Counted from the first letter of the stretch, positions 37,338-46,132 are shown. The stretch: DNA of 64,000 nucleotides from Pseudomonas putida (GCF_001941965.1 NZ_MKZO01000036.1:124001-188000), one strand, 5' to 3'. Numbers and translations: made by a program. The notes: generated by a model from the sequence alone, not told the origin.

Positions 37338-38501
37338 ATGAGCAACCCATCCCCTGAAGCAATCGACCTGGCGCGGCGGGTCCGCGCCTTCGTCGAGCAA
37401 CATATCCTGCCCCGCGAGCTGGAGCTGGGTGCCTACGACCAGGCGGCCGCCGTGCTGGCCGCCGAGTTGCAGGTCAAGGCCCAGGCCATCGGGCTGTTCG
37501 GCAGTTTCTATCCGGGCAGCCCGATCACCCGCCTGAGCGACTACCTGGCAGTGGCCGCCGAGGAAGGCCGTAGCGAATTCGCCCCGGCGATCCTCGGCTG
37601 CGATGCCACCCTCGACACCTGGATGCTCGACCGCCATGCCAGCCCGGAGCAACGCGAGGCGTTCCTGCTGCCGCTGCTGCGCGGCGAGTCGGTGCCTTGC
37701 TATGCCATGTCCGAGCCGGACAGCATCGGCTCGATCCCGGCAACCATGCAGTGCCGGGCCGACTGGCACGGCGATCACTGGCGGCTGAACGGGCGCAAGT
37801 GGTTTATCTGCCGCGCCGCCCGGGCCGACTTCGCCACGGTGATCACCCGCACCGGCGACGGCGCGGTCGGTGCAGCGCTGTCGATGTTGCTGGTGCCGAG
37901 CGACAGCCCCGGTTTCCGCTTCGTCCGGCCATTGGCCTTGCTGGGTCGCCAGCAGGGTCAGGGTGAATTGCACTTCGACAATGTGCGGGTCGAGGCGCGG
38001 CAGGTGCTCGGCGAGCCCGGACAGGGCATCGCCTTGATGCAGCGTCGCCTCGGCCTCGGCCGCCTGCTGCGCGCCGCGCACTGGCTGGGGCTGGCCCAGC
38101 GCTGCTTCGATGATCTGTGCGCGCGGGTGCATTCGCCGCGCGGCGAACTGGCGCGATTGAGCGACAAGCAACTGGTGCGCGGGCGGATCTATCAGGTGTA
38201 TCGCGATATCGCTTCCGCCCGTGGCCTGCTGCGGGAGGCGGCGGAGAAGTTCGACGCGGGTCTGCCCAATGCCATCGAGGTCAACCTGGCCAAGCTGGCG
38301 GCGTCGGATGCGCTGTCCGCTGCGGTGGATTCGGCGATACAGATCATGGGCGCCGAGGGCCTGAGCGAGCTGTCGCCGCTGTCGGGCATCTACCGGCATG
38401 CGCGCACCACGCACATCCTCGACGGCACCGACGATGCGCTGATCAGCACCCTGGGCCGCGACCTGCTGGCCGCTACAGCACCCGGCAAGGTGAACCCATG
38501 A
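37338..38501 (+). CDS. Acyl-CoA dehydrogenase-like flavoprotein
   Basis: 387 residues with the ACAD order: N-terminal helices, a FAD segment CYAMSEPDSIGSIPATM (~120-136), beta domain RKWFICRAARADFATVI, and a C-terminal four-helix domain. The C-terminal segment YRHARTTHILDGTDDAL carries Asp362 where medium-chain enzymes have the catalytic Glu in IYEGTSQ. The protein may thus be an altered desaturase or an oxidase acting on a tethered acid. It overlaps the MFS start by 4 bases. Confidence 0.85.
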   Translation: MSNPSPEAIDLARRVRAFVEQHILPRELELGAYDQAAAVLAAELQVKAQAIGLFGSFYPGSPITRLSDYLAVAAEEGRSEFAPAILGCDATLDTWMLDRHASPEQREAFLLPLLRGESVPCYAMSEPDSIGSIPATMQCRADWHGDHWRLNGRKWFICRAARADFATVITRTGDGAVGAALSMLLVPSDSPGFRFVRPLALLGRQQGQGELHFDNVRVEARQVLGEPGQGIALMQRRLGLGRLLRAAHWLGLAQRCFDDLCARVHSPRGELARLSDKQLVRGRIYQVYRDIASARGLLREAAEKFDAGLPNAIEVNLAKLAASDALSAAVDSAIQIMGAEGLSELSPLSGIYRHARTTHILDGTDDALISTLGRDLLAATAPGKVNP

Positions 38502-39676
38502 AAAAGCACGCCGCCCTGGCTGCCCTGCTGACCTGCGCCATGGGCCTGCCGATGATGATCTTCTACGCCCTCGGCGTGCTCGGCCCGCAACTGATCGCCG
38601 ACCTTGGCATCGACCGCGAGCACCTCGGCTGGCTGACCACCAGCGCCTTCGGCCTGGCGGCGCTGCTGTCGCCCTGGGCCGGGGCGCTGGTGGCGCGGAT
38701 CGGTTCGCGCAACGGGCTGCTGGCGTTGTTCCTGCTGGTGGCGCTGTCGTTCAGCCTGATGGCGGTGTTGCCCGGCTTCGTCGGCGTGGTGATCGCCCTG
38801 TCGTTCTGCGGGGTGGCCCAGGCCCTGGCCAATCCGGCGACCAACCAGGCGATCGCGCAGACGGCCGATGCGCCGAAGGCAGCGCTGGTCGGACTGAAGC
38901 AGGCCGGGGTGCAACTCTCGGCACTGATTGCCGGGCTGGCGCTGCCGGCGTTGAGTGCCTGGCTGGGCTGGCGCCTGGCGCTGGCTTGCTGGGTGCCGGT
39001 GGCGTTGTTGCTGGCCTTGTGGGTACCACTGCGAATCGCCGCGCCAGCTGCGGGCGCCCGTCCGCCGTTGCGTTTGGCCTCGGCCAATGGCTGGCTGCTG
39101 CGGCTGATGGCGATCCAGGCCTGTGCCGGGTTGTGCCTGTCGTCGTTCATCACCTTCTTCGGCGTCTATGCCAGCAGCCTTGGCGTCAGCCCTTCCAGCA
39201 TCGGCCTGATGGTCAGTTGCTTCGGCCTGATGGGCATTGCCTCGCGCCTGTTGCTGACCCCGCTGGGGGCACGTCTGAATGATGAGACGGTGCTGCTCGG
39301 CGGGCTGTTCCTGTTTGCCCTGGGCACCCTGCTGGTGATGCAGCAGGCGTCGGGCAACAACCATCTGCCGCTGTGGCTGGGAGTGATCGGCATGGGCCTG
39401 AGCCTGGTGGCGAGCAATGCCGTGGCCATGAGCATGCTGCTGCGTGATGCGCGCTTCGGTGGCGTCGCCAGCAGTGCGGGGATGTTGTCGCTGGGCTTCT
39501 TCGGCGGTATCGCCGTGGGCCCGCCGCTGTTCGGCATGTTGTTGCGCCAGCCGGGTGGGTTCGCCGCGGCGTGGACGCTGCTGCTGTTCGCCCTGTGTGT
39601 CGGCGCCATCCTGTGCCGCAACCTGTACCGCGCCCGTCGCACCGAGGAGAGCCGCCCCCATGCCGGCACAGCGTAA
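38498..39676 (+). CDS. MFS transporter, likely product exporter
   Basis: 392 residues with 12 predicted hydrophobic segments, opening MKKHAALAALLTCAMGLPMMI. It carries loop motifs LVARIGSRNGLLALF and GLKQAGVQLSALIAGLALPA of the MFS. Coupled to the dehydrogenase by a 4-base overlap and to the GH88-like gene by 17 bases. A second permease in a metallophore cluster is usually the exporter, but direction cannot be read from sequence. Confidence 0.82.
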   Translation: MKKHAALAALLTCAMGLPMMIFYALGVLGPQLIADLGIDREHLGWLTTSAFGLAALLSPWAGALVARIGSRNGLLALFLLVALSFSLMAVLPGFVGVVIALSFCGVAQALANPATNQAIAQTADAPKAALVGLKQAGVQLSALIAGLALPALSAWLGWRLALACWVPVALLLALWVPLRIAAPAAGARPPLRLASANGWLLRLMAIQACAGLCLSSFITFFGVYASSLGVSPSSIGLMVSCFGLMGIASRLLLTPLGARLNDETVLLGGLFLFALGTLLVMQQASGNNHLPLWLGVIGMGLSLVASNAVAMSMLLRDARFGGVASSAGMLSLGFFGGIAVGPPLFGMLLRQPGGFAAAWTLLLFALCVGAILCRNLYRARRTEESRPHAGTA

Positions 39677-40691
39677 ACGTCAGGCGGTGGTCAACGCCCT
39701 GTTCAAGCAACTCGACAGCATTTCCCGGCAGTGCGGCGAGCAGTTCCCGCTGTATCGTCTGCCCCGGGAGCGCAAATGGAAACTCTCGCGGCGCGGCTCG
39801 TGGCTGGGTGGTTTCTGGGCCGGGCTGTGGTGGCGGCGGGCGGCGTACACCGAGCTCAGCGAGGACCTGGATCAGGCCGCGTTCTGGAGTCGCCAGTTGG
39901 TGGCGCAACTGGACGAACCGAGCCTGAACCGCAGTTTCGTGTTCTGGTACGGCGCCGCCTTTGGCGGGCGGCTGGCCCAGGATCAATCGGCACGGGAGCT
40001 GGCCTTGCGTGCCGCCGACACCCTGGCCCGGGATTATCGCCCGGATATCGGCGGCTGGCCGCTGGGCCCCGGCATGGGTGGTGGCGACAGCGGGCATGCG
40101 ACCCTGAATATCGATGCCCTGGCGCCGACCCTGGCGCTGATGCATCTGCAGGCGGACCAGCGCGAGATGGGCCGCAGTCATCTGGAGCTGTGCCTGCGCA
40201 CCTTGCGTGGGGAAGGTGGTGCTTGGGCGAGCCATGCGCAGCTTGATGAGGACGGCCGCGTCAGTCGTGGCCCGGCCGGTGAATGGGCGCGTGGGCAGGC
40301 CTGGGCGATGCTCGGGCTGGCTGAAGCGGTGGGGTTGTATGGCGGCGCCTATGCGGCGCCGGCGCGGGAGGCGTGTGCCTATTGGTTGAAACGCTGGGGC
40401 AAGGGCATGGGGGATGCCGACCCTTGCGCCGTGGCCATCGCCTCCCTGGCGCTGCTGCGGCTGTGGCAGTGCCTGCCGGGGATGAATGAATGGCGGGAGC
40501 TGGCGTTCAAGCAGCTTGAGGGGTTGATGTCGCTTGAGGTGCAGCAGGGGTGCTTTGTCGGGCACTACTACCGGACCGGGGCGGATCAGGAGCAGATGGT
40601 GGAATCGGCCTGTGCGACGTTCTTTCTGGTGGAGGCATTGTTGACCCAGGATCAGGTGATGGCGGCGCAAGGTGGAATCGCCGGGTGGTAA
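39660..40691 (+). CDS. GH88/GH105-like alpha/alpha-barrel protein at the end of the cluster
   Basis: 343 residues, no signal peptide, so cytosolic. WARGQAWAMLGLAEAVGLY near residue 208 and MGGGDSGHATLNIDALAP near 139 recall unsaturated glucuronyl/rhamnogalacturonyl hydrolases, which have a six-hairpin alpha/alpha barrel. No other sugar-acting gene is present in the cluster. It may have been recruited to hydrolyse or hydrate the product. It overlaps the MFS gene by 17 bases, so it belongs to the operon. Not confident about the catalytic residues. Confidence 0.65.
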   Translation: MPAQRKRQAVVNALFKQLDSISRQCGEQFPLYRLPRERKWKLSRRGSWLGGFWAGLWWRRAAYTELSEDLDQAAFWSRQLVAQLDEPSLNRSFVFWYGAAFGGRLAQDQSARELALRAADTLARDYRPDIGGWPLGPGMGGGDSGHATLNIDALAPTLALMHLQADQREMGRSHLELCLRTLRGEGGAWASHAQLDEDGRVSRGPAGEWARGQAWAMLGLAEAVGLYGGAYAAPAREACAYWLKRWGKGMGDADPCAVAIASLALLRLWQCLPGMNEWRELAFKQLEGLMSLEVQQGCFVGHYYRTGADQEQMVESACATFFLVEALLTQDQVMAAQGGIAGW

Positions 40692-40713
40692 CACTCCCCG
40701 AGACACCACAAAA

Positions 40714-41486
40714 CCCTGTGGGAGCTGGCTTGCCAGCGATGAGGCCGGCAGGGACAAAAGGGTTGTCAGATCCGGCCAAATCGCTGGCAAGCCAGCTCCC
40801 ACAGGGTATTGGGCCAGCCCATGACACCTGGGCTTGTCCCCTGCAGATTCTCAGCCTGCCACTGAACCCAGTCCTGACCCGGACACTGTGGGAGCTGGCT
40901 TGCCAGCGATGAGGTCAGCAGGGGCAAAAGGGTTGTCAGATCCGGCCAAATCGCTGGCAAGCCAGCTCCCACAGGGTATTGGGTCAGCCCATGACACCTG
41001 GGCTTGTCCCCAGCAGAACCTCAGCCTGTCACTGAACCCAGGCCTGACCCGGACATTGTGGGAGCTGGCTTGCCAGCGATGAGGCCAGCAGGGGCAAAAG
41101 GGTTGCCAGATCCGGCCAAATCGCTGGCAAGCCAGCTCCCACAGGGTATTGGGCCAGCCCATGACACCTGGGCTTGTCCCCAGCAGAACCTCAGCCTGTC
41201 ACTGAACCCAGGCCTGACCCGGACATTGTGGGAGCTGGCTTGCCAGCGATGAGGCCAGCAGGGGCAAAAGGGTTGCCAGATCCGGCCAAATCGCTGGCAA
41301 GCCAGCTCCCACAGGTTATTGGGCCAGCCCATGAGACCTGGGCTTGTCCCCAGCAGAGTCTCAGCCTGTCACTGAGCCCAGGCATGACCTGGACCCTGTG
41401 GGAGCTGGCTTGCCAGCGATGAGGCCGGCAGGGGCAAAAGGGTTGCCAGATCCGGCCAAATCGCTGGCAAGCCAGCTCCCACAAGG
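40714..41486. repeat. Tandem REPIN array, five copies at exact 170-bp period
   Basis: Five REPINs. Each has a forward REP (first bases at 40718, 40888, 41058, 41228 and 41398) and an inverted REP about 62 bases on (cores at 40781, 40951, 41121, 41291 and 41461). Between REPINs is a nearly constant spacer that contains GCCCATGACACCTGGGCTTG. Repeats 2-4 are closest; the outer ones differ by a few bases. The 40692-41618 stretch has no gene; apart from the array it holds the upstream region of the iron-binding gene. Short open frames inside the array are repeat-derived. Confidence 0.95.
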
Positions 41487-41559
41487 TGCGGCGGTGTCCT
41501 TTCGATCGAGCAGAAATCCGATAGTTAGCTTATGAAATTCCCGCCATGGGGCCACTTGA

Positions 41560-41585
41560 GAAACAATTTCGTTTACCATTGTTTC
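41560..41585. promoter_or_regulatory. Inverted repeat upstream of the iron ABC operon
   Basis: GAAACAAT (41560-41567) and ATTGTTTC (41578-41585) flank a 10-base centre containing TTCGTTTACC. It lies 34 bases before the ATG of the binding protein, where an operator for an iron-responsive regulator would sit. It is not a clean Fur box. Confidence 0.4.
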
Positions 41586-41618
41586 CAAATATGTAGCCGC
41601 AAGCGAGGATTGACCCGC

Positions 41619-42632
41619 ATGACGATTCGCAGTAACCCGATTTTGCGCGGCCTGGCCGTTTCCCTTCTCGGCCTGGTGCTCGGCGCACCCGCCGCGCTGG
41701 CCGCCGATCCGGTGACCCTGACGCTCTACAACGGCCAGCACAAGGAAATCGGCGAGGCCATCGCCAAGGCCTACGAGGCCAAGACCGGTATCCATATCAA
41801 TATCCGCAAGGGCAGCAGCAACCAGTTGGCCAGCCAGATCATCGAGGAAGGCGAGCGCTCCCCCGCCGACGTGATCTACACCGAGGAATCGCCACCGCTG
41901 AACAACCTCGGCGAACTGGGCCTGCTGGCAACCATCGACCAATCCACCCTGGACGTCCTGCCCAAGGAATTCGTCGCCGCCAACGGCAGCTGGATGGGTG
42001 TGACCGCCCGTACCCGCGTGGTCGCCTTCAACCCGAAGAAGATCGACGAGAAAGACCTGCCGCAATCGGTCATGGACTTCGCCGACCCCGAGTGGGACGG
42101 CAAGATCGGTTTCGTCCCCACCAGCGGTGCCTTCCAGGAACAGGCCGTGGCCATCCTGAAACTCCACGGTCGTGAAGCCGCCGAGGAATGGCTGACCGGC
42201 CTGAAGGCCTTCGGCAAGACCTACACCAACAACATGGTCGCCCTGAAGGCCGTGGAAAACGGTGAAGTCGCCGCCGTGCTGGTGAACAACTACTACTGGT
42301 ACGCCCTGAAGAAGGAACGCGGCCAGCTCGATTCCAAACTCTACTACCTGGCGGACGGCGATGTCGGCGGCCTGATGACCATCTCCAGCGCCGCTGCGGT
42401 GAAGGCCAGCAAGCATCCGAAGGAAGCCCAGGCCCTGCTTGCCTGGATGGCCAGCGAAGAAGGCCAGCGCGTGATCACCCAGACCACCGCCGAGTACCCG
42501 CTGCACAAGGGCATGGTCTCCGACCAGGGCCTGAAGCCATTCGAGGACCTGCGTCCGCCGAAGATCACCCCGGCCGACCTGGGTAATGCCGAGGAAGCGC
42601 TGGAACTCGAACGCGAAGTCGGCCTGCTCTGA
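41619..42632 (+). CDS. Ferric-iron ABC transporter substrate-binding protein (FbpA/HitA type)
   Basis: 337 residues with a signal peptide (RSNPILRGLAVSLLGLVLGAPAALAA) and the periplasmic-binding fold. LYNGQHKEIGEAIAKAYEAKTGI and VIYTEESPPLNNLGELGLL are typical, and the paired tyrosines in VNNYYWYALKKE fit ferric-ion ligands of FbpA-like proteins. The in-frame upstream ATG is dismissed because it precedes the signal peptide by 29 residues. The permease gene begins at its last base (TGATG). It is close to P. aeruginosa HitA. Confidence 0.9.
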   Translation: MTIRSNPILRGLAVSLLGLVLGAPAALAADPVTLTLYNGQHKEIGEAIAKAYEAKTGIHINIRKGSSNQLASQIIEEGERSPADVIYTEESPPLNNLGELGLLATIDQSTLDVLPKEFVAANGSWMGVTARTRVVAFNPKKIDEKDLPQSVMDFADPEWDGKIGFVPTSGAFQEQAVAILKLHGREAAEEWLTGLKAFGKTYTNNMVALKAVENGEVAAVLVNNYYWYALKKERGQLDSKLYYLADGDVGGLMTISSAAAVKASKHPKEAQALLAWMASEEGQRVITQTTAEYPLHKGMVSDQGLKPFEDLRPPKITPADLGNAEEALELEREVGLL

Positions 42633-44197
42633 TGAGCGCCGCGCTTCCCGCTGGTTTGAACACCGGCTTCGTCCCGCGACGCAAGCGCCCGTCGGTGTGG
42701 GTGGTGCTGCCGGTCCTGCTGCTGGTGGGGCTGAGCCTGCTGCCGCTGCTGTACGTGGCGATGAAGACCTGGGAAGCCGGCTGGCACGAGGCCCTGCGCC
42801 TGATCTGGCGGCCCTTCGTCTGGGGCCTGATGCGCAACACCCTGCTGCTGATGGTCGGGGTCACGGTCGCCTGTGCGGTGGTCGGCCTGTCCCTGGCCTG
42901 GCTGCTGGAGCGCAGCGACCTCCCGGGGCGCCGCCTGTGGGGCGTGATCCTCTGCCTGCCATTTGCCGTGCCGTCCTTCGTCAGCGGCTTTACCTGGGTG
43001 TCCCTGAGCCCGAAATTCGAAGGGCTGTGGGGGGCGATCCTGGTGATGAGCCTGTCCAAGTATCCGCTGGTGTTCCTGCCGGTGGCGGCGACCCTGCGCA
43101 ACCTCGACAGCTCCCTGGAGGAGTCGGCGCGGACCATGGGCTGCAACCGCTGGGCGGTTTTCCGCCGGGTCACCCTGCCGCTGCTGTGGCCGTCGATCCT
43201 CGGCGGCAGCCTGCTGATCGCCCTGCATATGCTGGTGGAGTTCGGTGCCCTGTCGATCCTCAACCTGCAGACCTTCACCACGGCGATCTACCAGCAGTTC
43301 GAACTGGAGTTCAGCAACGCCAATGCGGCGATGCTCTCCGCCGTGCTGTTGCTGATGTGCCTGCTGATGCTCTGGCTGGAACTGCGGGTGCGCGGCAAGG
43401 CGCGGCATGTGCGCATCGGCCAGGGCGTGGCCCGGCGCGGTGCGCCGATCCGCCTGCGTGGCTGGATGCTGGTGGGCCAGGTGTATTGCCTGGGCCTGGC
43501 GATTCTCGGCAGCGGCATTCCCCTGGGGATGCTGGCGTACTGGTTGAGCGTGGGCTCGTCGGCGGCCTTCCCGGTGGCGGAAATCAGCCGGGCGCTGCTG
43601 TCGTCGCTGTCGATCTCGCTGGGCGGTGCCGGCGTGAGCCTGTTGCTGGCCTTGCCGGTGAGCTTCCTGGTGGTGCGCTACAAGGGCCGCCTGGCGATCT
43701 GGGCCGAGCGCCTGCCGTACCTGCTGCACGCCCTGCCGGGATTGGTGATCGCCCTGACCCTGGTGTATTTCGCCCTGCACTATGTGCCGGCGATGTACCA
43801 GACCACGGGGCTGTTGCTGCTGGCCTATGCGCTGCTGTTCCTGCCGCTGGCGCAGGCGCCGGTACGCACGGCGCTGACCAAGGCCGCGCCCCAGCTGGAA
43901 GAAGCGGCACGGACCCTCGGCGCGACGCCCTTCATGGCGTTCTGCCGGATCACCCTGCCGATCATCTTCCCGGCCCTGGCCGCGGCTTTCGCCCTGGTGT
44001 TCCTCGACGCCATGAAGGAGCTGACCGCAACTCTGCTGCTCAGCCCCACCGGCATGACCACCCTGGCCACCGAGGTCTGGGCGCATACCGCCAACGTCGA
44101 GTTCGCCGCCGCAGCGCCGTATGCGGCGCTGCTGATCCTGGTGTCCGGGTTGCCGGTGTACCTGCTGACCACCCGGATGTACCTGAACCGCGCCTGA
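42632..44197 (+). CDS. Ferric-iron ABC transporter permease (FbpB/HitB type)
   Basis: 521 residues, a fused two-unit permease with about 12 hydrophobic segments and two EAA loops (ESARTMGCNRWAVFRRVTLPLL near residue 165 and EEAARTLGATPFMAFCRITLPI near 425) that dock the ATPase. The start overlaps the FbpA stop by one base. No ATPase gene follows; P. aeruginosa hitAB has the same arrangement, so an ATPase must be supplied elsewhere. Confidence 0.92.
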   Translation: MSAALPAGLNTGFVPRRKRPSVWVVLPVLLLVGLSLLPLLYVAMKTWEAGWHEALRLIWRPFVWGLMRNTLLLMVGVTVACAVVGLSLAWLLERSDLPGRRLWGVILCLPFAVPSFVSGFTWVSLSPKFEGLWGAILVMSLSKYPLVFLPVAATLRNLDSSLEESARTMGCNRWAVFRRVTLPLLWPSILGGSLLIALHMLVEFGALSILNLQTFTTAIYQQFELEFSNANAAMLSAVLLLMCLLMLWLELRVRGKARHVRIGQGVARRGAPIRLRGWMLVGQVYCLGLAILGSGIPLGMLAYWLSVGSSAAFPVAEISRALLSSLSISLGGAGVSLLLALPVSFLVVRYKGRLAIWAERLPYLLHALPGLVIALTLVYFALHYVPAMYQTTGLLLLAYALLFLPLAQAPVRTALTKAAPQLEEAARTLGATPFMAFCRITLPIIFPALAAAFALVFLDAMKELTATLLLSPTGMTTLATEVWAHTANVEFAAAAPYAALLILVSGLPVYLLTTRMYLNRA

Positions 44198-46132
44198 TCA
44201 GGCGCGGAACTGGCCCAGGCTGGCCTTGAGCTGGGCCGCCAGGTCGTCGAGCACCTTGCTGCTGGCGGTGGTCTGCATGACCACCTCGGCAGCGCGCTCG
44301 GCCTGGGCATGGATATTCTCCACCCGTCCCCGTACCGCCTGCGCCCCCTGTGCCTGCTGCTCGGCTGCGCGAGTGGCGAGGCCGATGGCCGCGTGCACCT
44401 GCTCCACCGAGACCTGCACCGACTGTTGCAGACGGGCGTTGTCACGCAGCACCAGCAAGCCTTCGCTGGCCTGACGCCCGGCCTGGCTGATCGCTGCCAC
44501 CGCTTCCTTGGCACCCTGTTGCAGTGCGCCGATATGGGCCTGGATATCGCCAGTGGAGCTTTGCGTCTTGCTCGCCAGTGCCCGTACTTCGTCGGCCACC
44601 ACGGCAAAGCCGCGCCCGGTCTCCCCGGCCCGCGCCGCCTCGATCGCCGCGTTCAGCGCCAGCAGGTTGGTCTGCTCGGCGATGCCGTGGATCACGGTCA
44701 GCACCACCTCGATCTGCTCGCTCTGTTCGGCCAGGCGCTCGATCACCTTGGAGCCGGTGTCCACCTGGCCCGCCAGCGCTTCGATCAGCTTGGCGACCTG
44801 GGCCGAGGTGCGGCTGTTCTCGTCGGTGGCCTGGCGGATATCCACCACTTGCTGCAGGGCTTCCTGCATCGCGCGGCTTTCCGCCTGGGCCTCGTCGGCC
44901 ATGCTCGACAGGGCGCGCAGGCTTTCGGCAACTTCGTCACGCTGGGTCGCCGCCGCCGAATCGGCACCGGCATTGCGCTGGGCCATGCTGCTGATCTCGA
45001 CGCCGGTACGCTGGGCCACTTCGCCGGCCTCGCGGACGATGGGTTGCAGCTTGTCGACGAAGCGGTTGACTGCCGCGGCCATGTCGCCGATCTCGTCGCG
45101 GCTGTCGATGGCCACGCGCTTGGTCAGGTCGCCTTCGCCGGCGGCCAGGTCGTTGAGTGCAGCGATCAGCAGGCGCAGCTTGTTGACCACGCGACGACCG
45201 AGGACCACGGCAACCACCAGCAACACGCCACAGCCGACCAGGGCCAGACCGGCGCCGATCCTCCAGCGCAGGGTGGCCGCAGCATCCTGGACGCTTTGCG
45301 AGGTGTTGGCCTTCATCTGCAGGGCGCTGCCCTGGGCGGTTTGCAGGCGGGCCTGGAGGGTCTTGGTGCTGTCGGCGGCGGCGCTGGTCAGGCTGTCGCC
45401 CACCAACTGGTCGCCACTGGCGATCAGGGCCGCGAAACGCTTGTCCAGGGCCGTCAGCTCGGCGTCCACCGAAGCCGTGGAAACGCCCATCAGGACCTTG
45501 CCGATCTCGACGCCATTGGGGTTGATCGAAGCCTCGACGAAGTACACCGCAGGATCAGTGCGCGCGGCATCCAGCACCTTGTCGAGGGCGCGTTCGCCCT
45601 TGCCCTTGTCGAGCAGGGCCTGGTTGATCGGGTTCTGGCGGTTGAGGTAGCGGGTCAGGTGTTCGCCCTGGGCATCGTCATAGACGACGAAGAGCACGTT
45701 GGGATTGCGCTGGGCACGGCGGGCGAACTCCGACAGGGTCGGTACGTCCACGTCCCAGATGGCCCGGGGCGCCACCGAGGCGAGCAGTTCGGCCATGTCG
45801 TTGGCCGAGTCGCGCAGGTTCTTCTCCAGGGTGGTGCGCAGTTGCGCCTGTTCCTCTTCCAGGCGTGACGACAAACCGGCGGTCAGGCGCTGGCGGGTGC
45901 TTTCGGAAAGGCTGCTCAGGCCCGAGCTGACTTCCTTGGCGGCCTGGTCCAGTTCCGTCGCCAGTTTCTGGCTGTCGGCGCCCAGACTCTTGCCCAGATC
46001 GGCTTCCAGTGCCGTGACCGTGCTGCGGGTCAGAACCACAGCAACCACCACCTGCACCAAAAGAGCGATACCAAGTGCCACAAAGACAGGCCGCAAGAGG
46101 CGGCTTCGTAACAATGAGATAACGGCAGACAC
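44198..46132 (-). CDS. Methyl-accepting chemotaxis protein
   Basis: 644 residues. TM1 near 13-37, an extracytoplasmic domain ~38-290 with VYFVEASINPNGVEIG, TM2 near 291-313, HAMP (RRVVNKLRLLIAALNDLAAGEGDLTKRV), and a cytoplasmic signalling hairpin with the conserved tip EQTNLLALNAAIEAARAGETGRGFAVVADEVR. Ligand not identifiable. The coiled-coil ends LGQFRA with no CheR tether. It is convergent with the FbpB gene, their stop codons abutting. Confidence 0.92.
   Translation of the reverse strand: MSAVISLLRSRLLRPVFVALGIALLVQVVVAVVLTRSTVTALEADLGKSLGADSQKLATELDQAAKEVSSGLSSLSESTRQRLTAGLSSRLEEEQAQLRTTLEKNLRDSANDMAELLASVAPRAIWDVDVPTLSEFARRAQRNPNVLFVVYDDAQGEHLTRYLNRQNPINQALLDKGKGERALDKVLDAARTDPAVYFVEASINPNGVEIGKVLMGVSTASVDAELTALDKRFAALIASGDQLVGDSLTSAAADSTKTLQARLQTAQGSALQMKANTSQSVQDAAATLRWRIGAGLALVGCGVLLVVAVVLGRRVVNKLRLLIAALNDLAAGEGDLTKRVAIDSRDEIGDMAAAVNRFVDKLQPIVREAGEVAQRTGVEISSMAQRNAGADSAAATQRDEVAESLRALSSMADEAQAESRAMQEALQQVVDIRQATDENSRTSAQVAKLIEALAGQVDTGSKVIERLAEQSEQIEVVLTVIHGIAEQTNLLALNAAIEAARAGETGRGFAVVADEVRALASKTQSSTGDIQAHIGALQQGAKEAVAAISQAGRQASEGLLVLRDNARLQQSVQVSVEQVHAAIGLATRAAEQQAQGAQAVRGRVENIHAQAERAAEVVMQTTASSKVLDDLAAQLKASLGQFRA

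Noticed and set aside
35664..38414. 916-codon minus-strand open frame across AMP ligase and dehydrogenase
   Set aside because: Spans two recognised genes on the other strand and has no family features.
40834..41422. Set of near-identical 82-residue open frames
   Set aside because: They are translations of the 170-bp REPIN unit, not genes.
40714..41486. CRISPR array
   Set aside because: The unit is 170 bp, spacers are conserved rather than unique, no cas genes are present, and the repeat is a REP sequence.
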